64,000 nucleotides of DNA from Paramecium sonneborni (taxonomy: Eukaryota > Ciliophora > Oligohymenophorea > Peniculida > Parameciidae), in NCBI GenBank assembly GCA_905182985.1, contig CAJJDN010000132.1, positions 76,836 through 140,835 of the forward strand, given 5' to 3'. Every line of letters starts with the position of its first letter. Position 1 is the first letter of the stretch. The position numbers and the translations under genes are program-made. Of this stretch, positions 24,263 through 38,124 are shown in pieces. Below the pieces are notes generated by a model that was not told the DNA's origin, searched no databases, and saw only the letters and a program-made list of their open reading frames with translations.

Positions 24263-25327
24263 ATGAAAACATATGAAATAATAATTACAACAGGGAATTG
24301 TTTATCCTTATGTGGAGCATGTGTGATATTTTTCTTATTTTTTTATTTTGAGAAATTACGATAAGGATTTTTCTCACACGTAATAATATATATAACGATT
24401 GGATCATTAATTCAAATTATAGGTATACAATTATCCTCAAGTTTTAAATTATCAGAGTGCAAAGTATCGGTGAGTATATTGATATATGGTTCATTGATAA
24501 TGATATTTTGGAGTACTATAATGATTTGGGCATTGAAGTAGAATTCGCATTCTATATTAGAAAATTATTTAGTGTATATTTTAATAAAGGAACTCTTTAA
24601 GATTTAGAAAATATGCATGATTAATTTAGAAACAATGAAATAAAGTTGTTACTTTGTTCTTTTGGTATTCCAATCCTCCTGGCAATTTGGCCAGTAGTCT
24701 TGGATGGAGCAACATCAGAACAATCAACAAATAATTTTTGTTATTTATATACTACATCAAGTTAATCAGAGTCTGTAAGAATTTAAGTAGAAATCTCGAA
24801 GTTGATATCATGGGAAATACCTATCATATTCTATTTAATATACAGTTTAACAGTACTTTATAATATAAAGAAATTGTAAGTCATTCCATAAAATTTTAAT
24901 ATAGTTATGGAGAAAATATAGATGAAACTTATTTTATTGAAATCAAAAAATTAGTTAAAAAATTGTTAGCATATCCTATTATCACTATTTTTAGTACTAT
25001 TCTATTTACAATCATGGATTTAGAAACATTCTTCAATGTAAATGTAATATTATTTTAATATTAAGATAGGAAGCATTCAAAGTACAATCAGTTGGACTAT
25101 GCTATCTTTATGGGAATTCTTCAATTTTTTTGCTTATATTTCATAAAATAGTGTCCAAGAAGAACTATTTAGAAGAAACTTTAAAGAATAAGAATGTATT
25201 TTTATTAAACAATCTTAGTTTAGTACATCCATTAATTTAATAAGATCCTGAAGACAGTATTAATGAAAGAGACTATTTTTATTAAGTTAATTCCAATATG
25301 CAAGTTTCTGGTTAATAAATTAATTGA
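24263..25327 (+). CDS. Seven-transmembrane, GPCR-like receptor
   Basis: 330 aa after introns of 23, 29 and about 20 nt. Hydrophobic segments follow a seven-TM plan: LSLCGACVIFFLFFYFE, HVIIYITIGSLIQIIGIQL, VSILIYGSLIMIFWSTIMIW, LLLCSFGIPILLAIWPVVL, ISWEIPIIFYLIYSLTVLY, AYPIITIFSTILFTIMDL and YAIFMGILQFFCLYFI. A Cys before TM3 (SECK) and one in the loop after TM4 (NNFCYL) could form the usual disulfide. The layout resembles cAMP-receptor or secretin-like ciliate GPCRs, but no DRY or NPxxY motif is present, so the family is uncertain. The last intron starts GTCC, which is unusual; that exon join is the weakest part. The stop is 19 nt before the next ATG. Confidence 0.6.
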
Positions 25328-25346
25328 TTATAATAATAATATAATA

Positions 25347-26834
25347 ATGAGTGTTCGTAGAGTTTAATCAGCAGTTGCTTCAAGTAAATAGACAACAGCA
25401 GTGATTCCACTTTCAGAATTGAAGAGAATGCAAGACCATATCACTGTATATCATTAAGATACTCCAGAAAAATTTGAATTGTATTAATAACTGTTCACAA
25501 AAGGCATAAATTATCATAAGATCGAGTAAAGAATTGGAATAACACTTTAAAATAAAATAAAGTTTAGAAGGACAGAACTAAGTATTCTTATTTATTAACA
25601 TTTATTTAAGATTCGAACGTTTTAAACAAGATGAAGAAGAAAGAAGAAAAATTGATGAAGATGAACGTCGTTATTAAGCACTTGTTAAATAATAAATTTT
25701 AGAAAAAGCTAATAAACAAATTTATGAAAATAATGAACGTATTAGATAGTTTTAATCTAAAATGCTTGTTGTTGATGCACTTTAAGAAAGAGAAGGATAA
25801 AAATAAATTAAAGAAATGCAGAAACTATTAGAAAAAGAAAGGGAAAAAGTTTAATATGAATAAATGTTAGAAATATAGGCTGAAAAAGATTTTTAAGAAA
25901 AGAAGAAATAATAAGAATTATAAGAAAAAAAAAAATAATAACATGATATGCTTAAAAAGTAGCATGAAATCATGAGAGTAATGTGTCTTCTTTATTTCAT
26001 TAGGATAAATTTATTAAATAAGTTTAAGAAGAAAAAATTGAAGGAGAATTAATGAAAGCCAAAGTATAAGCTGATTTAGAAGAAGAATAAAGAATTGCTA
26101 AATAAAAAAAAGATAAAATTATGGAAAATCAATAATTATTAATTCAAGGAAATGAAATATTAAAAAAATAAAGAGAAATTGAAAAATAAAAACTTTTAGA
26201 AGAAGAAAAAAAAATAGAAGAACATGCTTAAAAAAAAGAAAGAGTTTTAGAAATTAGAAAAATTAGAGATGAATAAAGAAAAGCAGAAAAGTAAGCATAA
26301 AGATAAAAATTAATTGATGCTTAAACTGAAAAATTAAAAAAATAAAAAGAACAATAAGAAAAATTGTTAAATAAAAATATTAAAGAAGCTGAAATTAAAG
26401 CGGAAGAGGTAGAATAAATGAAAAAAGAGTAAAGACGTAAATTATAAAGTGCAATAAGTTATAGTCACAAAGTTAAAATGGAAGTAAAACAATAATAAGA
26501 AGAAGAAGAAAAAAGATTGAATTAAGAATTCTAATAATATTGGATTAATAGAAATAAAGAATTACATGAATAAGAATTAAGAGAAAAAATGGAAATCAGA
26601 AAAAAAAATTAAGAATTAAAAGATTTTCATCATTAATAAGCTAATTAAAGAACTGAAAAAAGAACTAAAGATATTATTTAAGATTTTGATGAGAGAGACA
26701 AATGTCTAGCAAGATTAGATAATTAAGATAAAGAATTTGACGAATGGGCAGCTTAAATTGTGAAGAGATATTAAGCCGAGGGAAAAAACACAGACATTTT
26801 GATGAAGGAACTCAAGTAATTCAAATATAAATGA
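25347..26834 (+). CDS. Trichohyalin-plectin-homology (TPH) coiled-coil protein, CFAP210/CCDC173-like axonemal microtubule inner protein
   Basis: 469 residues, nearly all charged coiled coil. Family marks: PLSELKRMQDHI near the start, FELHKLSQDRVKNWNNTL, RFKQDEEERRKIDEDERRYQ, ILEKANKQIYENNERIRQF, and KMLVVDALQERE, which match the CFAP210 (CCDC173) pattern better than CFAP45. Three introns: 25481-25503 and 25582-25610 (both end AAG) and a 26-nt one near 25976. With these the frame is exact. CFAP210 lies inside ciliary doublet microtubules, so a role in axoneme stability is inferred. It neighbours beta-tubulin, though the two are on opposite strands. Confidence 0.75.
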
Positions 26835-27039
26835 TGAATTTGACTAAATATATGAATTTTTAATATAAATAATTTTATCAAAATATAAAAGAAAAAAACA
26901 AGATCTTTTAAATTCATTTACTTAATAAATATTTTCATATCTAAATAATTTTCTTAATAAACCATTTAATGAATAGGAGGAATAATTCCAAATTATAATT
27001 CATTTATAAAAAATCAAATTGTAGATTAAATTTCATTTT

Positions 27040-27372
27040 ATGCAAACAAGAAACAAAATTCTATTGATAATCATAGCTGTTTTAAGTATTTCTAAGTAAA
27101 CAAATAATTTCTAATATAATAATTTTTTAATTTCATTATTTAGATTATATATGAATATAGAAGTTCAACAGCATATAAATTCTCTAAGTAATTAAATTAT
27201 TTAGTTAAACATTGTTTTAAGGAGTAAATCCTAAAAACAGGGGATTAACAAATTCAAAAATATAATAATTGAAATATAATTACAAAGTTTAAGTTTGAAT
27301 ACTTTTTTTTGTTGGGATTTAAATGTATGGCAAGTAAGATAGTAATATTAAATGTTATATATCATTAAATGA
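27040..27372 (+). CDS. Possible small secreted or membrane protein (weak)
   Basis: In the 630-nt gap before beta-tubulin, one frame stays open for over 150 codons. Its first good Met begins MQTRNKILLIIIAVLSISKQ, which looks like a signal peptide, and the frame runs 110 codons to TGA. The rest is Asn/Gln/Ile-rich without a known domain. The composition is close to that of noncoding AT-rich DNA, so this may be chance. No intron is needed. Confidence 0.25.
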
Positions 27373-27464
27373 TTTAAAAAGATTTATGAATTGATAAGGG
27401 AATGAAATGAGATTTTGTGTTGTTTGTAATTTATATATTTTTGTGATAGAAATCACTAAGATTA

Positions 27465-28849
<1,385 letters not shown>

Positions 28850-29057
28850 TGTGACGGTTACGAAAAAGGATTTTGTTTTTTTTAATGTTTGAAATTTGAA
28901 TTTCCACACAGCTTAAAATGTGTTACCAAATAATATCTTTTTTTAGTTAATTAACATCCCCCCTTTTAGATTTTATAAAAGAAAATCATATATTAATTAA
29001 TCAACATTAATTATTGATCAAAAATTATTATATGAAACTGATAATATAAAATAATTA

Positions 29058-29527
29058 ATGACGAAAGTTGTCAATTACAAAGTTAATGGTTCTGGAAGAG
29101 ATACATATATTGGTTATGGAAATGGAGGTTTCTATAAAACAGACTCATTACATACTGAAGAGTCTTTCTATTAATTGAATAGACAAAATTCATTGCCCAT
29201 AATTAATAGCAAATTTAAGCTTTATCATACAGATGGAACAGGTAGAGATTCATACATCAGGTATCGGAAATGAATAAAAAAAAGTGAATCATAGGGTGGT
29301 TTCTATAGCTACCAGCCAAAGATAAATTTTTTAGGGAGATTAAGACACTATGACCCATCTCCTGAGGCGATTAGAGGGAATGATTTTTTAAGAAGAAGTT
29401 AGATGGTGAAACCAGCAAAGGAATAAGAGCGTTAGTTGAAGTAGCAGTATTAGAGTATTTTAGATAGAGCGCAGTAGTGGAACAAGTAACTTAGAGACTA
29501 CAATTACCTAAAATAAAAAGGGAATGA
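29058..29527 (+). CDS. Small protein with two GRD(S/T)YI-GGFY repeats
   Basis: About 136 aa if introns at 29261-29284 (ends AAG) and 29486-29520 (ends AAG) are removed, which gives an exact frame. Two copies of the motif GxGRD(T/S)YI followed by GGFY occur (residues about 11-27 and 58-76), the second completed only by the first splice. The C-terminus is Gln/Lys-rich (KPAKEQERQLKQQQYQ). The function is unknown; the repeated pattern is reminiscent of small microtubule-associated ciliary proteins, which is only an inference. The 3' end is uncertain because without the second intron the frame runs 60 nt further, into the next gene. Confidence 0.55.
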
Positions 29528-29565
29528 TTAATTATTATAATATATATATATAGATAAATTTTCAA

Positions 29566-32402
29566 ATGTCAGATAGCTCATCTAATGAAGACTATCGAAA
29601 GTTAAATAGAAAGGCAAAGAAATCATAGGTTCGTACAAATGTATAAGATCCAGAATCCACACGATTTGCATAAGATTTCGCATAAAGATTGCTGAAAGAG
29701 AGAGGATGTACATATGTGTATGCTAAGGAAAGTTGACATTACAGAAGAAGAGATGGGATTCAAGAAACAAGCAACTAAACAAGTGAAGGCTACTACATAT
29801 GTGCATAGTATAGATTAGGCAACATTTAAGGAATTACAAAAAGAATTTAATAAATGTGAGAATATTGGTTAGATTTGTACAATCTTAAAAGCATTGAGTA
29901 ATCATAAAGAGGCAACACCCTAGCAATAACTATAATATAAGATATAGAGAAGTGATTTCTTAATAAAGAATAGGATGTATGAGGAAACAAAGACAGAATG
30001 TTTTGAATTATTGTAGTAAGAATTGGGTGTATTAGAAAAAGTGAAAGTGTTATTATCATTATGTAAGGCATAATTAGAGACTAATGAAATATATAATGGA
30101 TGTATGTAAGCATTGAGATTAAAAAGCTATGCAGAAACAGTTAAATTAATGCCAGCATTTAATTTGGGGATTTATGATCTCACTCCAGAATAAATATATA
30201 AATAGATAGATGATATCTATTAAAATACTATATTTAAGATTTAGAGAGATAATAAAAAGGTAGTATCTCTTCTTGGAGTTTAAGGAAATAGTGCTACAGG
30301 TTGTTTAGGTTAAGGAGATTTAAATTAATGTAGTGAATTAACTTAATATTAAATATTTAAAAATAGAAAAATACTATCAATAGGATGTGGAGAACATCAT
30401 GTTATCATTTTGATTAGTGGATGTTCATGTATTAATCCTCATTATGTAAATTAATGTAAAGGTGATAAATGTAATAATGGAAATGAAGTATTTGGATGGG
30501 GAGAGAATTTCTTAGGTTAAGTGACCATGAATGAATAAGATGGTAATTTTGTAAATGTTCCATATAATATTAGTTAATTGAGTAATAAAAACATTATTGG
30601 AGTATAAGCTTATAAATGCACATCATTAGCATGGGATTCAGAAGGTCATATTTATTAGTGGGGAGCTAAACATATACTTAAAATAGATTCTATGACTGAT
30701 ATTTAATAAATAGTATTGGGATTCAAATTTGGAGCAATACTAGCTAAAAAATCATTATTCATCATTGGTGAATTAGATGAAAATATTAAATATTCTAAAT
30801 TAACTAAATTAGCTGATAATATAGATTAAATTGCGTGTGGAGATAATCATTTAATTTCATTGAATTCTGAAGGAGAGGTTTGGGGAATTGGATAAAATAA
30901 TTTTCATCAATTAGGAGTGAATAATCATTTATAATATTCATAAATTTAAGAAGAAGAATGTTTTTATATTAATGCAAATTAAAATTCAAGTGTTTTTGTT
31001 ACTTCAGATGGAGAAGTCTTATATTGTGGTTAAGTAAGCAGAGAAAAGGTCATTGATTATCCTAAAACATTATAAATTGATGAAGATGTACAAATCATTT
31101 AAGCTTGTATCTATGATGGTGTAATCTATGCTTTAAATTTATAAGGAAAAATATTTAAATGGGATATTGATAAAGAACCTAAATCTAAATTATTCTTTTC
31201 TGCTCCTGTAAGATAACTTTATCTTTGTAGAGGAATCAGATTATGTGAAACTACAACATTATAAGGTGAATGGTGTAGATTAGAATTAGAAGATTAAGAT
31301 TAAGAATAGTTTGAAACCTTTACAGATATAAATCTTATTATTAATCTAGGAGATAAATATGGTCCTTATGGAATCAAATAAACTCATCCTATTAGATATA
31401 ATATTTTAGTATCTGAGGATTCTGAATACACTCCTGAATAATTATTACATAAATGTTAAGTTGTCTCAATGAGTAAAATTCAATCTTAATAAGAAAATAA
31501 AATTTATCTTAATTTTATGAATGATGGATACAAAGCTGAAATTAAACAAATTGAAGAACCTTCTAAACATAAACTAGTTTTATAAGTTAATAAACCAGGA
31601 ACTTATTTAATTTACTTATATCTTAATGAATAATTACTAATTGATTGTCCTTTAAATCTCAATCTAATTGCTGGAAGTAGATAGGATGAATTAATATAGG
31701 CAGAAGAATTAAAAAAATAATAGCAATAGGCAGAATTATAAAGAAAATAAGCGTTACTGTTAAAAAAACAATAGGAAGAAGAAGAGAGATAAAGATTACT
31801 CAATGAATAATAATAAGAACTATTATTAAAATAATAGGAAACAAGTAATCTTATTTGTTTATTCTTTAGAAAAACGAGCAGATGAAAAATTATAATAATA
31901 CTAATTAAAAATGTAGGAAGAAAAAAGAATTAAAGAGGAAGAAAGATAACAGAAAAAAGATTTATTAACAGGAGGAGGTTTTGATCTAAATAAAGTTAAA
32001 TAATAATAGGAATCAAATTAAAATAATAATCCACCTAAGAAAATTATTAAATAAGTTAATACTGCTCTTACTCAAAAAGTTAGATAGTAAATGCAAAATT
32101 TATAATAAGAAAGATAATAATTATAATCATTAAATAATTAATAATAATAAGAGAAACAATAGAATAAACATTAATCTTAACCTCAAAAATTGAATCCTGT
32201 TAAAGCTACTCCAAAAGTACTTCAAAGTATATAATCAAATAAAACTACTGATAAAGCTTTTTCAACTTAGGAGACTTTCAAAGAATTTTAATAAACAGGA
32301 TAATTCAGAAAAACAGATTCGCAATTATAAAAGATGCAATAAGAATTCTTATAAGAATTTCAATAGTTGAAAAGATAGGAAACAAATAAATATAAAAGAT
32401 GA
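29566..32402 (+). CDS. RCC1-repeat protein with Gln-rich coiled-coil tail
   Basis: 928 aa after two 25-nt introns (29708-29732 ending AAG; 31845-31869 ending TAG). The N-terminus is helical (residues 1-200). Residues about 215-520 carry RCC1-type propeller blades (NEVFGWGENFLGQV, GHIYQWGAKHI, GEVWGIGQNNFHQLG, GEVLYCGQVS). Residues about 590-690 look like an Ig/filamin-like beta domain (NKPGTYLIYLYLNEQLL). The last 230 residues are Gln- and Lys-rich coiled coil. RCC1 folds often act as exchange factors or protein scaffolds; which applies here is unknown. The Gln tracts are coded by TAA and TAG. Confidence 0.75.
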
Positions 32403-32431
32403 TTAAATATATATAATTATATTAATATCGA

Positions 32432-32800
32432 ATGAAAGATCAAGTTGATAATAAAAGTACAGAATTAAGAACTGAACCTTGTTAAACAACTAAATAAGTT
32501 CTCATATCTCATAATGGAGACTTACCTCTTATTAGTCAAACCGACATTACATATCCTAAAGTACCACAAAGTAGAGAGACACAAAAATTACAATGTGTAA
32601 ATTGTTCAAAAGTATCTACTACTAAATTAAAATTCTAAAATGGGAAAGGTGCCTATTTGCTGATGCTATTGTTTATTGTATTTATTATTACAATTCCTTT
32701 GGCAATCCTTGTTTACTTTCTAAAAATGTTCAAAGACGTGCAACATTATTGTTCAGAGTGTGGAGCTCTAATAGGAACAAAGCATTTTTTAATTGGATGA
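32432..32800 (+). CDS. LITAF-domain (SIMPLE-like) membrane-associated protein
   Basis: 122 aa, single exon. The C-terminal LITAF domain has the two split zinc-binding knuckles: CVNC at the start and HYCSECGALIG at the end, separated by the membrane-embedded hydrophobic stretch YLLMLLFIVFIITIPLAILV. This family sits on the cytosolic face of endosomes and lysosomes and affects sorting. The N-terminus is short and polar without the PPxY motif of animal LITAF. The gene starts 30 nt after the RCC1-gene stop. Confidence 0.88.
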
Positions 32801-32831
32801 ATTATTTATCAGTATTTTAAAATAATTAATC

Positions 32832-33098
32832 ATGCTTCAATCAAGCTTTAATAATCATATTAAAAATAAATAAAGTTTGAGAATTTAAATAGAAATTTAG
32901 AATTTCTTAGATAATTTGTACAATAAAAGAAGAAGTAGACCTATCATTTTTGAAAATCTTCAAAAATTGCAATCAAATAATTATTTTGGTAATGATGGTT
33001 ATCTCTTTTTCTTACATTAAAACTAATTATTGCCTGTTGATCCTTATCTAATTTAATTAACACTTTTGACACTGCTTGGTCTAATATTTCTTTATTGA
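32832..33098 (+). CDS. Putative tail-anchored small protein, 88 aa
   Basis: Single-exon frame MLQSSFNNHIKNKQ ending in a hydrophobic segment LIQLTLLTLLGLIFLY right at the C-terminus, the layout of tail-anchored proteins. The preceding region is basic (NKRRSRPIIFENLQ). No homologous family recognised. It starts 32 nt after the LITAF stop and converges on the MORN gene (70 nt between stops). The good position, clean start and terminal TM support it, but it is short. Confidence 0.45.
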
Positions 33099-33167
33099 CT
33101 ATGACTACTTGGTCTTTAACTATTTGATCTTACACTACGTTAACTTGCTAATAAGATCTAATAAATG

Positions 33168-34339
33168 TCAATTACTTGTATATTATCTAATTCTAATTTA
33201 AAGTGGTTATTTGCTTTAATATTATAATAACTTTTCTTAATCTTCATTAACTAATAGATTTTTCTCAAAAGTTCCAAATTTAGGTTATTCTCCTTTTTTA
33301 CACTAACAATTATAAAATAATTACATATTCTCCTTCTCCCCATTAATATCCTTATTCCCACATACCAATATAATATGATCCATCATTCCAATACATTCTT
33401 CCAAATCCATGTCTAACATCATCATAAAAATTTCCTTCATATCTACTTCCTTTGGCCCATTTATATACTCCATAACCACATTTTTTATCGTTTACAAATT
33501 CCCCTTCATAAGAATCAGTTAATGTAGCATTTCTATCTTTGATCCATAATCCTTTTCCATGTCTTAATCCATTTTAAAATGTTCCATTATAATAACTACC
33601 TGAATTCCATTAATATTCTCCTTCTCCTTCAGGTTTACCATTAACATATTATCCTTTATAAATATCCCCATTAATAAAATATTCAATTCCTTGACCATGT
33701 TTTAAACTATTATGAAATTCTCCTTCATATCTATCTCCATTCACCCAAACATGTACTCCATAACCATCTGGATTTCCCATTCTCCATTCCCCAACATAAG
33801 AAGTCCCTTTCAGTCCATTCCATATTCCTTCACCATGTTTTAATCCATTTAACCATCCACCTTCATATACTTCACCATTAGCCCAAAGAAATTTACCTTT
33901 TCCATCAGGTTTTCCATTTATGTACGTACCTTCATAAGATGTTTTATCTGGAAATCTCTCATATCCTTACCCATGTTTTCTATCATTTTCAAATTAACCT
34001 TCATAGATTCTTCCATTATTACTCAATATTACTCCAAGTCCATTCTTTTTACCATTTATCAATTAACCAAAGTAATATGAATCTTTATAAATTTTGAGTC
34101 TGCAATTCTCAAATTTTAGAAGTCTTTCATATTTGAACTTTTTATTATAAGGTTTGTATGTGCGAAATTTTTGAATTATCTCTTCAGCTTCTTAGTGTGT
34201 AAACTTTATAGGTGGTCTATAGTTCAAATTTGATTGTTTACGGATTTTCAATTGGTTGCACAACTTAGGTTTCACTATTTTTAGTTTTTAAGATAGAAAA
34301 ATCAGAAAACTCTTTGCTATTCCCTTCTGTGTATTACAT
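33168..34339 (-). CDS. MORN-repeat protein
   Basis: 374 aa after introns of 25 nt (34217-34241) and 22 nt near the 3' end. At least ten MORN repeats cover residues about 100-330 (for example YEGTYINGKPDGKGKF, YEGGWLNGLKHGEGIW, YEGEFHNSLKHGQGIEY, YEGNFYDDVRHGFGRMYW). A short N-terminal segment, IKFTHQEAEEIIQKF, is of a kind often seen before MORN arrays in ciliates. MORN repeats bind membranes or serve as scaffolds, often at cilia or cortex. Start MQYTEGNSKEF is chosen because the 25-nt intron then gives an exact frame. Convergent with the small plus-strand gene. Confidence 0.85.
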
Positions 34340-34406
34340 AATAAAAATAATAATTAAATTATTTGATTTTTGTAATACAAAAAAAAAACATAAAAATATT
34401 ATATTA

Positions 34407-35887
34407 TCATATTCTTCTACTAATCTTTGATGGTTTTAAATCTGTAATATAAACTTGTTATTTTTAAACTCCAGTAAAATCATTTAAACTAGTTACAGAA
34501 TCGAGATTTTGTTTGTCTATAGTTTAATTCATGATACATTTTGATTTAAATGTCATAGAATTTCCTGCAAAATCAGTTGCTAGAACTGGAGGTAGATCAG
34601 CAAAGAAAGGATGTTAAAGTGCTTAATAAGCTGTAATTCTATCTTCAGGATCTTTAGCTAACAATGCTTTAAGCAAAGACTTAAATTTATTATCGTTTGA
34701 TTTACGATGCAATTTTTAGTATAATTATATTATTGAACAATAGACCAGTCTATTTAACATTTTTTGTTATTTGCTAAAACTTGATCAGAAGTTTGTCCTT
34801 GAAAACAACTAATACCTTTGGATAATCTAAATAAATATTTAATAAATACAATTTAAAAAATACAACACCTAGACTAAAGATATCACAAAGAGATGTCCAA
34901 GCCTTTTATTAATCTTTTTTCATGTTTACAATTTCAGGAGCCATATAACCAGGAGTTCCACATCTGTTATATTATAATTAATTTTTAATGCTCAAACCAA
35001 AATCAATGATTTTAACATTTCTGAAGGATGATTGAGAAATCATTATATTTTAAGGTTTAATATCTCTATGAATAACTTATTCTTAATGAATAACAACTAA
35101 AGCTTTAAGAATTGCCTACAAAATAACTTTGATATCATATTCTTTAAGTTTAGTTTGTTGTTTTTTAAGTTGTTCAATAAGAGTAGCCAAACATATTCCA
35201 TCAACAAATTCAACAATTATACCGTATTAATGTTCTTCAATTCTATAAACTTCAAATATTTTAAGTATAGATTCATTATTAATTGAATTCAAGATTCCAA
35301 TTTCATTTTCTAATAATTACTGAATAGAATATAATTAATAAATACCATGTTTTCCTTATCATTCTTTTACTTACTAGAAACTTATTTCATTGCAAATGCT
35401 TTATCATCATTCAACCGATAAACTTTATGAACTTTTGAGAATGAACCTTATCCAATAACTCTCTCTATTTTATAATGATCATCAAGTGAATGGAACCCAA
35501 TTAAACAACTAATTGACTAACGAAATTTAGTTAATTGTTCAGCAGCAGCTTCAAAATACTTCACATTCTTTCTATGAAATAATTAGTTTAAAAAAAGATT
35601 AGTTACTTATATTTAATTCCAAAAGCTCTATTTTATCCATGCTCTTATTTCCAATAAACTGTATTCTTGAGATTCAACTCTAATTTATATTTAGGGTTAG
35701 GATCATTAAATTACTAATTCTACTTTAATTTATGTACCTCTCCTATAGTAATCATATTATGAAGTGCATGAACATGATAAACTTTATCCTTAAAAAGATG
35801 TCGACGTAAACATTAAAAAGAATATTTCACATTTCCATAATTTATTGATGGCTAAGATTGTTAGTTTTCACCTATAGATTAATTCAT
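34407..35887 (-). CDS. Ser/Thr protein kinase with N-terminal extension (CAMK-like)
   Basis: 456 aa after introns of 35, 26, 23 and 26 nt. The N-terminal 130 residues (NYGNVKYSFQCLRRHLF, HVHALHNMITIG) may be a PH-like fold. Kinase motifs: P-loop GQGSFSKV, AFAMKQ, VIHRDIKPQNIMI, IIDFGLSI, GTPGYMAPEI and a final AKDPEDRITAYQALQHPFF. All key catalytic residues are kept. One 3' splice site ends CAG and the last ends AAG; both are inferred from frame. Calcium or other regulation cannot be read from the sequence. Start Met lies 37 nt (across a short spacer) from the kelch-gene stop on the same strand. Confidence 0.83.
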
Positions 35888-35921
35888 TTCTAAAATTAAT
35901 ATATATATATATTTAATAGTT

Positions 35922-38006
35922 TCAATTAGTTATGCTGAACAAGTTTATAGATTCATGAGCTCCCATCTATAATATAGTAAGTTCTATTTCATTAGCATAT
36001 TCATTATTTTAATCTTCAGGATTGTTGAGATTAAACACCTCTCCAAAATTAATATTTGGATTGTCAAAAAAATAACCACCAATTATTAAAACATTGTTAT
36101 CATCTAATAAAATTGGTTTTGGTAATGATCTAGAATGTTGTAGAGTTCCAACTATTTGTCTATTAAATTATCTATATATAATACATACCCTGATACATTT
36201 TAATTAGATTCTAAATCATCCTAATTAAATCTTATAATTTCTTTCTTACTACCATCAAATCCTTTACCTCCAAAAATAAATAAATCTTAATCATCTATGA
36301 CTATTGATGATAATCCTTCTAATGAGAATGGCAATTCTATATTTAATACATCCCATTCTTATGATTATTCATTGTAACATTCAATCTTATGCGAAATTTA
36401 TCCTAAAATATATATATTAATTATTATATACCTTCTCCAATATATCCTCCAAATACATAAATCTTCTCTCCTATTACATTAGCAGTCATAGAACATTTTG
36501 GTTCATTCAATGGAGCTATCTAATCCCATTCCTCTTCATCTATATTGAATCTCTCTACTGTACTATGTAATGATAATATATCATTCTAATATCCTCTTCC
36601 TCCTATAAAATAAACATATGGAGCATTATAAACACATGCAGCTGCATATCTATGATAACTTAGTTTACCCACTTTCTTAATCTTTACCTTCATCTCTGGA
36701 AATATTATAGTTACCAAATATGCCTTCTTATTTATTTATGAAATCTTAGAATCTATCCCACCTCCTAATAAAATCTATCTACAATTTGGTAATTCTGCAT
36801 CTATTGAACATACACTCATGTATGAATATAAACACAATTATGTGGGTACTTCCAATGCTTATAAATTGTCTGTTCTATATTTTGGAATCGGTAAAATAAA
36901 TGGGTATTCATCATTCCCAAACATAAATACAACATCATCAGGTTATAAGTTATAATCTTATTTCTGTTACATTGTTTATTATTGAAACTCTTCCAATCTA
37001 CATATCTATTATACAGATGACATTCCTCTTAAATTCTAATTCAACAATTCTTGAACATTTTCGTCTACATTTATTAAAAACTCTTCCCAAATCTTATTTT
37101 CACTATTGAATAATTCAAAAGTATTTTATTTATTCATTCCACCATATACTATATAATTACCAAATTCATCCCGAAACATATGAAATAGCGAACGAATCTA
37201 ATTCAATTATGAATAAGAAACACATGTATTATCTAAAGATCATATATATAAACTAATTACTTTTAAGATTCAAAAGTAAGCATGCTTAAGATGGTCCTTA
37301 TAAAGTCATTCCTCCAACTATCATTATTTTTTAATTTTCTAAAGGAATCAAATGAAATCCTGCCAAACCTCTAGGCATTCTTATTTTACTCCTTATCCAT
37401 ATATTTTTGGTTTCATCATAATATTCAATAGACTTAGTATTTTTCTTTCCATCAAATCCTCCGATGCAATAAATTTGATCATTGTTCAAAAACACTCCAA
37501 AATTGGATCGCCTCTTTGTCATTGGTGAGATAGTCTTAAATTATTTAAATAAAAATACCTTCCATACTCCTCCATCATAGACTTCACAATGTGATAGAAC
37601 ACTTTCAAAATCTGGACCATATTGTCTTCCCCCCAATACATATATTTTTTCATTATGATATAGACACTAATGAACATATCTACATTGAGTGAATTAACTA
37701 AATTGGGTTAACTAAAATGCGTTACAATTCTTACCTTATTAGTTTATGTATTAAATATATAAACATCATTTGATATTATTTTATTTGTGTTTCCCAATCC
37801 TCCTGTTATTAGAATTTCATTATCTTTGTAAGGAATAGCACATGACCAATTATTGATCTATGAATGATTTAAAATTTATATACCTTTAATCCATTGTCAA
37901 TTGGAACTTTCTGAAAACTCTATTGTTAAGAGCAGTACTTAATAATCATATTTTCTTAGGGCCAAGTTGACCCAAAAATCAAATGTTAAGTTTAAGTTGC
38001 TGACAT
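35922..38006 (-). CDS. Kelch-repeat beta-propeller protein
   Basis: 641 aa after six introns (26, 23, 24, 28, 29 and 29 nt; the one at 37535-37558 ends AAG), an exact frame. Kelch-type GG pairs recur: EILITGGLGN, KIYVLGGRQYG, QIYCIGGFDG, KIMIVGGM, YFIGGRGY, KIYVFGGYIGEG, DLFIFGGKGFDG and NVLIIGGYF. These indicate one or two beta-propellers. No BTB or F-box partner domain is visible at either end. Role unknown; such proteins commonly scaffold actin or signalling complexes. Confidence 0.85.
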
Positions 38007-38124
38007 TTTATATTTTTATAATAATGTTGCATATTTATAATTCACGCACCTAAATAGTAAAACAGTTTATTCATTTTAAGTTAGCTAAATATATATAATA
38101 TATATATTAAAATTAAAATATAAT

